A stretch of 64,000 bases of DNA from Boothiomyces macroporosus. Lineage: Eukaryota > Chytridiomycota > Chytridiomycetes > Rhizophydiales > Terramycetaceae. Under the pieces are notes generated by a model. It did not search any database and had not been told where the DNA came from. It saw only the letters and a program-made list of their open reading frames with translations. Positions 55,409-64,000 of this stretch are shown one piece after another (positions within the stretch are counted from its first letter, which is position 1; each line of letters starts with the position of its first letter). Made by a program: the position numbers and the translations under genes. The DNA is taken from assembly GCA_027604185.1 (NCBI GenBank), contig JADGKB010000012.1:1-64000 (forward strand), read 5' to 3'.

Positions 55409-57658
55409 ATGATTTCAGGAAGGGATAAAGCACCATCTTCACCAAGAATTTCAACCAGCGAGGATACGGAGTTTACAGATTCATATTCGACACGGTCGTA
55501 TTTAGAGGAAGAAAAGCAGAAAAGTAAACCATATTCTGGCTACTTGAACGTCAGCGAGTCGACCAGCCATTTGCCTTTGGATGATAGTATTATTGAACTT
55601 ACATAGCAATTCCGCAAGTTTCTACTATTGCCGAAGAATCCTTTGAAAATACTTTAAAGAGACAGTCCATAGTAGGCTCATATTTGTTCGGTACTGATTT
55701 GGCAACAAAGGATATCGAATCCACAGTTAAAGCAATTTCTAGCGACAAGAAATCCTCCCCTCTATCTGTTCAAATACCTTCTAGACAAAGTACCGGACCT
55801 CCTTCAAGCACAAGTCCAAGACCTCCATTGCCGCAGCGTTCATCCTCTGCAGAAGCAGCTACTAAATCTCCTTTGGAATATGAAGTTTCAATGGCGAAGT
55901 TACATGCGGAAGAAGCCGAAGAAAGAGAAGACCAAGTCATAAAGCTCCTCTGTGATTATGAAGTAACCGTTATTTAACTGTAGGACGGATTTCAATTGCT
56001 GCTCAATAGAGTAAAAGAAAGTATGGTTAGCGCAAAGGACGCATCTGCATTCTTAAAACGAAGGGCACAAATTGAAACTGAGTATGCTCACCAAATGATG
56101 AAACTTGGAACCTTTCAAAAAACCAACCAATTCGGAGAAAAAGGAAAGGGCGAATCGTACGAATCAAACTGGAACGAGTTTGGCAAAATGCACCATCGTT
56201 TGGGAGAGCTTCGTCTCCAATTTGCCAGTTCCATCTCAGAAATGGCAGATAACATTCAAGTTTTATACAAAAATACTGAAAGAAGTCGCAAGCAAGTAAA
56301 TTTATGTTTTACAGTAGTTGAAAGATGGCGCAGCCAGACAGCACAAGGAATTGCTGGACATTGAAGCTGGATTAGAGAAAGCAAGATCAAAGTTTGAATC
56401 TTCATCCGAAGATTGGGAAAGAGCGCAGAATCCAGACTCACACCCAAGTCCATTCGCCAAAAAGTCCAATAACGGGCAAAAGGAAAATCCATTCTTGATG
56501 TTGAAAAACCGCATTCAACAGGAAGTAAAAAGACCTCGTAGTGAAGAAGAAGCTCGTCATAAAGCTTCGTCTGCAAATGAAAATTATAAAATGTGGTTGC
56601 AAAAAGCAAATGTTGCCCGCCAGCAATACTTTCAAAACCATTTGCCCCGATACGTTAGAGTACGTTATGATCTAACCTAGTTGCTCAAGGAAACTAATGC
56701 AGACTGTGACGATGGATTGCAAAAGTATTTGGTTAAATATGCCAAATGTGTGGAATCATTAGTTATGGTCGAAGCTACAACCCTCAGCCCTCTTGATCAG
56801 ACCAATGAGAGTAATTAATTCCTAAATGTAGTTGGTTTACTGCAAAGAGTGGAAGCGATTGACAATTCCCAGGATTTCCAAGGGTTCCTCGACAATTATT
56901 CATTGAGCAGAAAGAAGCCAGTAGATAAAGCTGATCATCAATATGTCCCATATGTAAACCGGAATTAACGCAGAAAAATAACAACAACTCACCAAATGTA
57001 CCTCCTACTCCAACATCATATTCCCCTAAGGCTCAAATTGCCAACAAATATTTTGGTTCCAAATTAGTAGACCTAATGGAAGCCCACCCAATGCAAGAAC
57101 CTACCCCACAGTTAGTTATGAATTGTGTTGAATATATCGAAGCCAGTGGTTTGGGACAAGAAGGTCTGTACAGACTTTCTGGAAGCGGAACTGAAATCCA
57201 ACAAGCCAAGCAAGCGCTTGATAAAGATCCAAATTTCCCTCTTGAAAATATCATCAAAGACGTTCACGCAGTAACGGGTGTGCTGAAATTATTCTTTAGA
57301 GAGCTTGCTGATCCTCTTTTCCCAAGAGCTGTGTACAAGAGATTGTTGGATGCTGCTCGTAATCTATTTTCTAATTGTAGGAATTGAAGAACCAACCTCG
57401 AAACTCATTCACATTCATGAAATAATCAACGAGCTGCACGACGCCAACTATGCGACTCTTAAATACCTTATTCTTCACCTCTCCAAAGTTGCAGCATTAG
57501 AAGGCGAAAACAAAATGAGTCCCGCCAATCTTGGTATTGTCTGGGGACCAACTTTAATAGACTCTGGGGGCATTCCAGATCCAAATGACCTCAAACACCA
57601 AAGCAAAGTCATTGAAATTGTGATTTCAAAGTTTGACCATATTTTTGAAACAGATTAA
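55409..57658 (+). CDS. RGD1: F-BAR and RhoGAP domain protein (RGD1 type)
   Basis: GTPase-activating protein for Rho-type GTPases with a membrane-curving F-BAR domain, acting in polarity and cytokinesis. Seven introns (55587-55606, 55963-55983, 56296-56317, 56660-56680, 56811-56831, 56954-56973, 57359-57380; 20-22 nt) give 700 aa. The N-terminal 175 residues are Ser-rich. F-BAR lies at about 180-470 (FQLLLNRVKESMVSAKDASA, FLKRRAQIETEYAHQMMKLG). RhoGAP lies at about 515-695 (EASGLGQEGLYRLSGSGTEI with the catalytic Arg; MSPANLGIVWGPTLI). The start at 55409 is the first ATG in frame. Domain order matches yeast Rgd1. Confidence 0.9.
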
Positions 57659-57741
57659 AAATAGAATAAACAAGCCGTTTTATTTATCAAAGTCTAAAAA
57701 GCATTTCCTTTCCATTCAGGGTATCTAAGTTAGTTCATCTT

Positions 57742-58909
57742 TTACTTTTTCCATATTTCTCCAACAATTCCATCCAATTGATGGCACAATCCAGCAATAT
57801 GAGAATCCCAAGTTTCCAAAGCATTAGTTTTTGTAAAGTAAATCAATTTGTCAATCTGATCAATTTGTCCAGACATTCGCTTTTCTGAAATCATCTTTCT
57901 GGCAACAGTTTCAGCTTGCTCTGCAGAAATAGACAGCAAATTACCCAATTCCTGGAAAGTAATATTGTTATACAGTCTGGAAGCCGACAGTAGATTATGT
58001 TCCATTACTGCTCGATCAAGAACAGTTGATCCGTCGGCAAGTTGAGCCAATTGGTGGGTCTTTAGAGTGTTGCGGAATTCAGCAACCTGCTGATCATTGC
58101 ATAATCTTCCAAGGTACATTCTTTCCAAAATGTCAGCAACCCCGCCTTCTTTCATTTCACTAAACTCTCTCACTCTTTCATCTTTGTACAATGTCGCCAG
58201 CAATCTTGATCGTTGAGGACCTGCTCCAGCCAAAATTGCACATGTAATGGCGCTTTTCAATGCTGCTAGTCTTTCTCCAATATCTACTTCGACGATATAT
58301 GACAATTCCAAGTATTTAAGGGCGGATGGAACAAATTGCCGTTTGAAATCTAGTGATCTCGCCTGCAATGCTAGTAGTAGAATGGACATTTGCTTATCCT
58401 GGGGATTCAACAAAGTCGCTCTAAATTTAGTGTAATATATACCTATTCAAGTATGCATCAGCACTAACGTTATCTTCAATTTCCAACAACAGTTGAACTA
58501 TTCTCAAGTAAATTTTGATTTTATAATCTTCGGAAATAGTTCTAGATGTTGATTCCATTGGAATTCCTTGTAGAACATTCGCTGCTTCTTGCCAGTTTTC
58601 TTCCTCTTGATAAATATCCGCCAACTTTTCTCTGATTAACGAAATTTGCTCTTCAAAAGGCACTTGGCGAGCTGATAACTGTTCAAGTGCATAAATCCAA
58701 ACGTTTTTATCAGTGGTGGATTCAAATGCAGTGATGAATTCATTGAAAATTTGACGAGAAAGAACCAGACCCAAACTGTCTTGAACTGAATGATGAATGA
58801 AGGATTTGATTTGATCGATCGGTTGATTGACTAGAATTGTCTGAATGTACTGTTTGTAGGCAGCTGGCTTGTCTTTTGGAGGAACCTGGGTGAGCTGTTC
58901 AAGATTCAT
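57742..58909 (-). CDS. CSN4: COP9 signalosome subunit 4
   Basis: One 22-nt intron (58421-58442) gives 381 aa (human CSN4 is 406). The N-terminal helices carry [20 protein letters not shown]; the intron falls in AYLNRATLLN, a CSN4 block. [20 protein letters not shown] follows, then the PCI/winged helix [20 protein letters not shown]. As part of the COP9 signalosome it helps remove NEDD8 from cullins. The related proteasome lid subunit Rpn5 is the main alternative, but QGIPMES..R and the PCI ending fit CSN4 better. Confidence 0.85.
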
Positions 58910-59016
58910 AAGGAGAAATTTTTAAAGTGGAGACAAAGGCAAATGGATGTTTATGGAGATGCATGATTTAAGCTTGTATTGGAAGCCAGCACGAAAATAA
59001 CTTTACGCGACTGGAT

Positions 59017-59763
59017 ATGGCAAGCTTTGACTCGTCAAAGGTGTATCACTCATCTTTTGAATACATAAAGAAACACTCTCTGGAATACTACATTCAAGAT
59101 GCGCTTCAGTTGATCAAATTTAAGAAGCCCGCCAACAAGATCTTGTTTCTCCACCAGTATTTCGATAAAGCTAGCAGGGGCGAGCATATCATTGGGAGAG
59201 AGTATCCATATGTCAATGCCACACCATATAATAGAAAGTGCTTTGCAGCGAAACTGGTAGAAATTGTTCATTTATCCAACTACTCTGCCTATGAGGTACA
59301 TCAATTCGCAGAACTAATTTCACCAAACATTCCAAGTATAATCTTTCAATTATACTGTAACGCAATAATCTACAAGACGGACAATACCGCAATCAACATA
59401 AGACACTTGGTATTATCAATGCAGCCCACAGACTCGTCATTATTCGCGAAATACTTTGTTGGATTCTTTACAAACTACAGTAAGCGGTTTTAACAAAAGA
59501 TCTTTTCGAATCCTTGTATGAAATTACCAAGGATTTTCAAGATGAAGAAGAATGCGATCTCAATCAATGCAGAATTTTCTATTTGAACAAGATTGATTTC
59601 CAAGCAGCAAGGTAGTGTTGGTTAATACAGGTTGATGGGAATGTCTGAAGATACATTAAAGAAATCAATTGATCGAGCTATTGATGTCGCGATAGAGCAT
59701 AAAGACAGATTATCAGTAGTATTCTATGAAATATTCTCGATATGGCTGGATGCATGTCAATGA
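59017..59763 (+). CDS. CSTPP1: CSTPP1 (C11orf49)-like centriolar-satellite protein
   Basis: Two introns (59480-59499, 59612-59630; 20 and 19 nt) give 235 aa; human CSTPP1 is about 330. The N-terminus (FEYIKKHSLEYYIQDALQLI, then HQYFDKASRGEHIIGREYPY and VNATPYNRKCF) follows the CSTPP1 pattern of a docking-like helix, an EYF/QYF motif and xxATPxNRxxF. Animal CSTPP1 regulates tubulin polyglutamylation at centriolar satellites and cilia. The C-terminal low-complexity part of the animal protein is missing. The call rests on one 70-residue region. Confidence 0.6.
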
Positions 59764-60162
59764 ATTAATCACATGATCTTTGAATTTTTTTTTCAACTTT
59801 GAAAAAACAATCTCTTAAATTTTGGTTGGATTCATGAAGACCAATACCAGGTTGTTTTAAGAGTAACACTTCTCAATGCCCTTCGGTATCTCCGTCTCAC
59901 TAGGCTCCCTATGAGTGAACCGGTCGAAAGAAAGGGTACACTCTTTGAAATTCTTTAATTTACAACAATTGGTATTCTTGTACATTGGAGAATTTCTAAT
60001 CCCATGGTCACTTGGACTGAACGAATCGAGACTTGGATCCCTCGACGAGTGTGTCCACCAGTTATTCACTATTTGTTTTAAAAGTAGTGAATTGGTTAGC
60101 CATGGAATATTAATGGATATTTGAAAATGAATTGTTTATACAAATTTATTTTGATCCGCATC
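59764..60162. other. intergenic, convergent genes
   Basis: About 400 bp with two overlapping short frames on opposite strands that look like chance. No tRNA or snoRNA seen. Confidence 0.45.
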
Positions 60163-61053
60163 CTACATTTTCACTAGCAAGTCTTCCAGAGTAGATATTT
60201 TAAAAGATTTTACTGTTGTTCTGTTTGCCCTCAAAATGCCTAGAAATTCGGCCCGCCTGTATAGTTTGGCTCCCATATCCAATTTGTATTGCATTCCCAT
60301 GCCAAGGTCCCAAAGCGAAAAGCCATTTCTTACCAGCATCAGCTTGATGGCTGTTAAGAGCACTGTGCCAGCCCCATCGACTCGATAGAATCCTGTCATT
60401 GATGTATATATACTGCCGACAGTATATCCCAGATCCCCTGCCACCAAGTCATTTCCTTTCCACAATTCAATACTGTAAAATTTAAAATATGGGTGCTCAA
60501 ACCCTACTAGTCCTTCATAAACTTCTTTTTTGAACCAAGAGCTGTGCTGCTCATCTACACCTTTTACTACACCTTCAAAATCAGTATTTACGGTCAATCT
60601 ATACATTTTCCTATGCTTGTAAACTTTCTTTGGGATGTGAGTATTTGGCACCATACAACATCTTTGATCATGCAATTTCGGCAACAAACATCCTTGGAAT
60701 ATCGGCAAATAGCCTTCATACATCAATTCAACCATAAACCGCACATCTTTCAATTCTGTATAACAAAAAGTCTCTTCCCGAAATGATAACAAGATTGAAA
60801 GTGGTGTAGACCCTTTTCTCCCTGCATACTGCATAATGTCCAAAAACTGTAACGGTTCAAGGGTGAGCATTAACCTTGAATCATTAAATATGGATATCTG
60901 ATCACCGATTTTGAACTGTAAAGTGTCGATGGTGAATTCGGATTGATCGATTGGGGCTAGATTTTCAAGCTCTGGGAATTCGGATTGTGTTTCTATTGAG
61001 CGGATTACATGCTTGATGTAAAGCAGGATTAAATCTTTATTGATGCCATTCAT
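60163..61053 (-). CDS. leucyl/phenylalanyl-tRNA-protein transferase (Aat)-like
   Basis: Intronless, 296 aa. Residues 104-296 follow the bacterial Aat layout: RFMVELMYEGYLPI (like the Aat xxAYxxGIFPW), KMYRLTVNTDFEGVVKGVD (151-167), the ELWKGNDLVAGDLGYTVGSI strand pair (196-215), GFYRVDGAGTVLLTAIKLML, then GFSLWDLG and LGI at the end. In bacteria Aat adds Leu or Phe to N-terminal Lys/Arg for ClpAP degradation. The first 100 residues have no match I recognise. Eukaryotic relatives are less common; its substrate here is unknown. The stop is TAG. Confidence 0.6.
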   Translation of the reverse strand: MNGINKDLILLYIKHVIRSIETQSEFPELENLAPIDQSEFTIDTLQFKIGDQISIFNDSRLMLTLEPLQFLDIMQYAGRKGSTPLSILLSFREETFCYTELKDVRFMVELMYEGYLPIFQGCLLPKLHDQRCCMVPNTHIPKKVYKHRKMYRLTVNTDFEGVVKGVDEQHSSWFKKEVYEGLVGFEHPYFKFYSIELWKGNDLVAGDLGYTVGSIYTSMTGFYRVDGAGTVLLTAIKLMLVRNGFSLWDLGMGMQYKLDMGAKLYRRAEFLGILRANRTTVKSFKISTLEDLLVKM

Positions 61054-61111
61054 TTTAAACAGAGTGTAAAAATGGAGAATTTAAATGTGGCAATGACACA
61101 TGTGAATCATT

Positions 61112-62047
61112 TTATATTTTAATTTTGACAGTTGGAACATTAGTAAATTGAAAGCCATCAAGAACGCCTTCTCCGCCGCAGTAAACTCCAACTTCTGATG
61201 CCAGATCCAGTCCGAGGACGGAAAGACCAGAAATTCCTTCTCCAGTCATGAACTGAATAGTACTCTGTGGTTTCAGATCCATCATGGTGTCAATAGCGAT
61301 ACTGCCTTTTGTAAGGTCACCTCCCAAGATATTGAAATATCCTGATTTACCTTCAAATGTAATTTTACAGTGCATTTGGTCTGGTTGGTCCTTGTATGCT
61401 TCAATCAAAGTTTTTGAAGCAGATATTGAATCGAGATTCAATATCATATTTCCTAGACACTTTGTAATTGTGAATTCCTTTGATATAGGATTCAGCCGAT
61501 GGGTGACATTAATCTCGTTGCTATTGTCATATACTATACCGACAGATCCTCCCGTTTTTACTTTGTTGTTGTAGAATAGAGTAAACGGATTGCCGTTGAG
61601 GAACGGTGTGCGACTGCCAACTAATCCGATTCTCTTTCCAGTTATATACTTCATCAAATCATATGGCTCGTTATCAGATATAGTAAATACGCATCCATTC
61701 AACGCAACATTCGGAATAACAGATTTGTTGATGTCTTGATTACGTTGTGAAATGGATGAAAAATTTGTTGAATTATGAATCAATGTTCCATCACTGTTAT
61801 TATGCCATCTGCCAACACTCTTTTGCTTTCTTGTTATTCCAGGCGGCGAATAAAATCCGGTAGCTTTCAACGAGTGAATTTGGACTCCCGGCGAATCCAC
61901 TACACCTCCAATTAAATACCGAGGCTTGAATTTGTTGTAGACTCCTTGGTGAATCTTTGCTATCTCCATTTTGTGGAGTTGGTTTGATATGAACAGCAGG
62001 ATTGTGTTGCCAGTGTGTTTGAAATTATTTAGAATGGAGATTGTCAT
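61112..62047 (-). CDS. FIST-domain-like protein
   Basis: Intronless, 311 aa. The N-terminal segment (NTILLFISNQLHKMEIAKIH then YLIGGVVDSPG) resembles the FIST N-domain start (LLFxSxxxx then xxxGCSAxG). The C-terminus has STIQFMTGEGISG and a final Gly-rich GVYCGGEGVLDGF, like the FIST C end in FBXO22 relatives. FIST domains are putative sensory or small-ligand modules. No F-box, kinase or other partner domain is attached. The match is weak. Confidence 0.4.
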   Translation of the reverse strand: MTISILNNFKHTGNTILLFISNQLHKMEIAKIHQGVYNKFKPRYLIGGVVDSPGVQIHSLKATGFYSPPGITRKQKSVGRWHNNSDGTLIHNSTNFSSISQRNQDINKSVIPNVALNGCVFTISDNEPYDLMKYITGKRIGLVGSRTPFLNGNPFTLFYNNKVKTGGSVGIVYDNSNEINVTHRLNPISKEFTITKCLGNMILNLDSISASKTLIEAYKDQPDQMHCKITFEGKSGYFNILGGDLTKGSIAIDTMMDLKPQSTIQFMTGEGISGLSVLGLDLASEVGVYCGGEGVLDGFQFTNVPTVKIKI

Positions 62048-62284
62048 TCAAAGTGGAAAAACTGTTTGATGAAATCCAAGCTGAATAGGAATTGAGGGAT
62101 TTTCCGAATGTACAAGATTTTGCTTACACCAAGACCAATAACCACGAGCGAGAATTCCAAAGATTCTAGTACCCTGAGGACATTAGACAAGTCAGAATCA
62201 AGTCTCTATGGAATTGGATGAATTGGTTATGTATTGTAATTTGTTCAAATTCAACGTAGTGATGTCATATTCTTCATTTCTAAA
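62048..62284. other. short intergenic gap with a possible coding remnant
   Basis: Between two divergent starts. In one plus frame (62062-62229) the sequence reads like protein (ELRDFPNVQDFAYTK) but contains two TAG stops, and no clear splice model removes both. Confidence 0.25.
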
Positions 62285-63350
62285 ATGAAGGATGCCAAGC
62301 TAGACAAGAATATCATGGACGCACATAGTGAATTGCTACATTTGGAAGCAGATTTTCAGGTAAGAGACGTTTAAACGCGAGACTACTCTTCATCGTTGGC
62401 AGGACGACCAGTCTGTTGATTTATCACACATACTCAATTTGAAAGCTCCCCTGGATAATCTAATTGATTTATTCCATTCTTTTCAAATCCCAAAGCAAAA
62501 TAGTCCAGACATGCCATCGTTTCATGTTGAAACAACGTTGGCTATTTTGCAGTCCCTGTTGTCTCGCTATGACTCTACAGTCGACGCACTTACACAGGCG
62601 AGAGACTCTGTTGCGCGTTTGGATTCTAGGCATATCGTATCAAACGAAAGATTGATAGACTGGGCATCCACAACTCTAAAATCAATGGCTGATATCAGGA
62701 CCATCTTACTTAATCAACATCATTTAATTTCACATCAACAAGCAGAGAGGGAGCTTTTAAAACAAAGACTTGCAAAAACAGAAAAGCAGCGCCAAACTTC
62801 AGAGAATCTGGCATTATCATTGGCAAAGAAACTAAACTCTGCTGAAGAAACAGTTATGCTAATGGTGCAAGAAAAGAAAAAACAAGACCAAAAGATTCTC
62901 TCTCTACAAACGCAAATGAAGCAAATTACCAATTGGAAAGAGCATGTTAAAGGTTTGGGAGTAACTAAGCCCCAACCGCATAAGTCAAATAAGAGAGAAA
63001 GGATGCTGGAGTACGCAGAAAAACAACAGGTGCGAAGGATACTAAAGAACGAATACGAAACGTTACTAAAAGCCAAATCCAATTCCCAAACACCTTCAAG
63101 AACCCCTTCAAGAACTCCCACTAGGACTCCCACTAGAACACCAACTAGGTCAAGGTCTAGTTCAAATGCTAAACAGAAAAAGAAAAAAGTAAAGCCGGAC
63201 GAAGAGCTCTTGATTAAATTATTGGAAAACCTGCAAATGGAACGTAAAGAGAAAAAGAACATGTACCCAGCTCAATCGGTACTGTTTTCAAAGCTGCAAC
63301 AAGTAGATGGAGAAATCAATCAATTGGCAAAAGAACTATTATTAGAATAA
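62285..63350 (+). CDS. coiled-coil protein with TPxR repeats
   Basis: One 43-nt intron (62360-62402) joins a 25-residue first exon; 340 aa. Residues about 75-215 are strongly helical coiled coil (LLNQHHLISHQQAERELLKQ). A Thr/Pro/Arg repeat follows (TPSRTPSRTPTRTPTRTPTR, near 243-262), then a lysine-rich stretch and a final helix. TPxR/SP runs are typical of proline-directed kinase sites and microtubule binding, which is a guess here. No family recognised. The stop is 3 bp before the stop of the convergent lipase gene. Confidence 0.7.
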
Positions 63351-63353
63351 AGT

Positions 63354-64000
63354 TTATTGGATTGGTGATCTTGGGCGATCAATGTTATTTAGTAAATAAT
63401 TCAAAATATGATCGGCTAGTGGATGATCTGAATTGTCTATAAAATATTGATCTGGCGGGGTTGGGATTATGGTTTTTGCTGGAACTATTGTGAATCGTTT
63501 CCATGGGAGTTGGGTAAGAGCTTTGGCCATTTTATGCTCGGTACTGTCATTGTAGACTGGTTGGGTTGCCAATGGTACCGTAGAAATCTGGTGAAACTTT
63601 GTTGGAATAGTGGAGGGTATAGACTGTAAAGTTCCTATGCAATAGGTAGAATATAATGAGCCTTCTTGGTACATATTCCCATACAGAACCAAATGTTGAA
63701 ATTGACGTAAAGGCTCCATATAATCTGGATGTGTCAAGTACTCTAGAATATGATGGGTATCGCCATCTTCAGTCATAAAGTTGTCAATCAGATTCAACTC
63801 ACATCCAGTGGGAGATATGAGCGGTTTGAGCCATTTGTATGACAATAGCGTGTTGGTGATTGAACTATGCTGAAAACCTAAATGAGGAGTGTCTATGGTA
63901 ATAAAAAACACTGGTTGCAACTTGTTTGGAATAACTTGTTCATCCATCAGCATTTTCAATAGAAATCTTGTGTACAGACCCCCAATTGAATGGCATATGA
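63354..64000 (-). CDS. putative serine esterase, ROG1/FAM135 type (DUF676), 5' part outside the window
   Basis: Only the C-terminal about 215 residues are present; the gene continues past the right edge. The frame enters with CHSIGGLYTRFLL, the nucleophile elbow (Ser of GxSxG; the first Gly is Cys here), then FITIDTPHLGFQHSSI, the ROG1/FAM135 signature. The catalytic Asp and His are not certain; a DHPLADHILNYLL segment near the end has the His of the family's final helix. The missing first Gly of GxSxG is unusual but also occurs in other hydrolases. Confidence 0.8.
   Translation of the reverse strand, partial: ICHSIGGLYTRFLLKMLMDEQVIPNKLQPVFFITIDTPHLGFQHSSITNTLLSYKWLKPLISPTGCELNLIDNFMTEDGDTHHILEYLTHPDYMEPLRQFQHLVLYGNMYQEGSLYSTYCIGTLQSIPSTIPTKFHQISTVPLATQPVYNDSTEHKMAKALTQLPWKRFTIVPAKTIIPTPPDQYFIDNSDHPLADHILNYLLNNIDRPRSPIQ

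Noticed and set aside
62735..63262. 175-codon minus-strand ORF rich in Phe/Ser/Leu
   Set aside because: Antisense to the lysine- and glutamate-rich coiled-coil gene; such AAA/GAA-rich codons give open Phe/Ser/Leu frames on the other strand.

Overview
This is a nuclear fragment of a compact eukaryotic genome, most likely from an early-diverging, flagellated (zoosporic) fungus. The fungal signals are a delta-9 desaturase with a C-terminal cytochrome b5, an acyl-CoA dehydrogenase with an N-terminal cytochrome b5, PSP1, RTC4, mL67, a tricalbin and an F-BAR/RhoGAP protein. A flagellum or centriole is suggested by DNAAF11 (dynein-arm assembly), a CSTPP1-like protein and a protein with two SAS-6-type head domains. 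The genetic code looks standard: TAA, TAG and TGA all end genes. I saw no virus, transposon, CRISPR array, rRNA or tRNA.

The dominant feature is intron size. I placed about 99 introns by eye from reading frame and protein homology. About 90 are only 19-23 nt long, start with GT, usually carry TAAC or TAAT a few bases before the AG, and cut genes into many exons. Almost every spliced length is an exact multiple of three with family-typical proteins, which supports the models, but no RNA data were available. The exceptions are RACK1 (72, 191 and 227 nt), PCF11 (74, 29 and 30 nt), a coiled-coil gene (43 nt) and a thioredoxin-like gene (30 nt). The third RACK1 intron holds two tandem copies of a three-way-junction RNA with compensatory base changes.

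Layout. 0.6-6 kb: DBP2 helicase, a small ORF, OLE1-type desaturase, saccharopine-dehydrogenase-like reductase. 6-12.4 kb: mL67, a PPxY membrane protein, COX11, DNAAF11, a flavin-reductase-like protein, a thioredoxin-like protein, a 2OG oxygenase. 12.4-23.6 kb: coiled-coil/FN3 protein, TPR protein, PSP1, ORC1, a VC0807-like membrane protein, RTC4. 23.7-28 kb: ribosomal eL15, TRM82, a golgin. 28.2-32.2 kb: four more VC0807-like paralogs. 32.2-45.2 kb: tandem SAS-6-head protein, DGAT2, an NDUFB11-like protein, an SHG1-SGF29 fusion, a SNARE-like protein, an EVE protein, cyt b5-acyl-CoA dehydrogenase, tricalbin, an I9 inhibitor. 45.3-55 kb: RACK1, TLC protein, C2H2 factor, MED11, PCF11, threonine deaminase. 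55.4-64 kb: F-BAR/RhoGAP, CSN4, CSTPP1-like, an Aat-like transferase, a FIST-like protein, a coiled-coil protein and the 3' part of a ROG1/FAM135-type lipase.

Genes lie on both strands without operons. Several convergent pairs have stop codons only 3-16 bp apart. Functional themes are gene expression (DBP2, eL15, RACK1, PCF11, MED11, TRM82, PSP1, SHG1-SGF29, ORC1, RTC4), lipid and membrane biology (OLE1, DGAT2, tricalbin, TLC, golgin, SNARE) and cilia.
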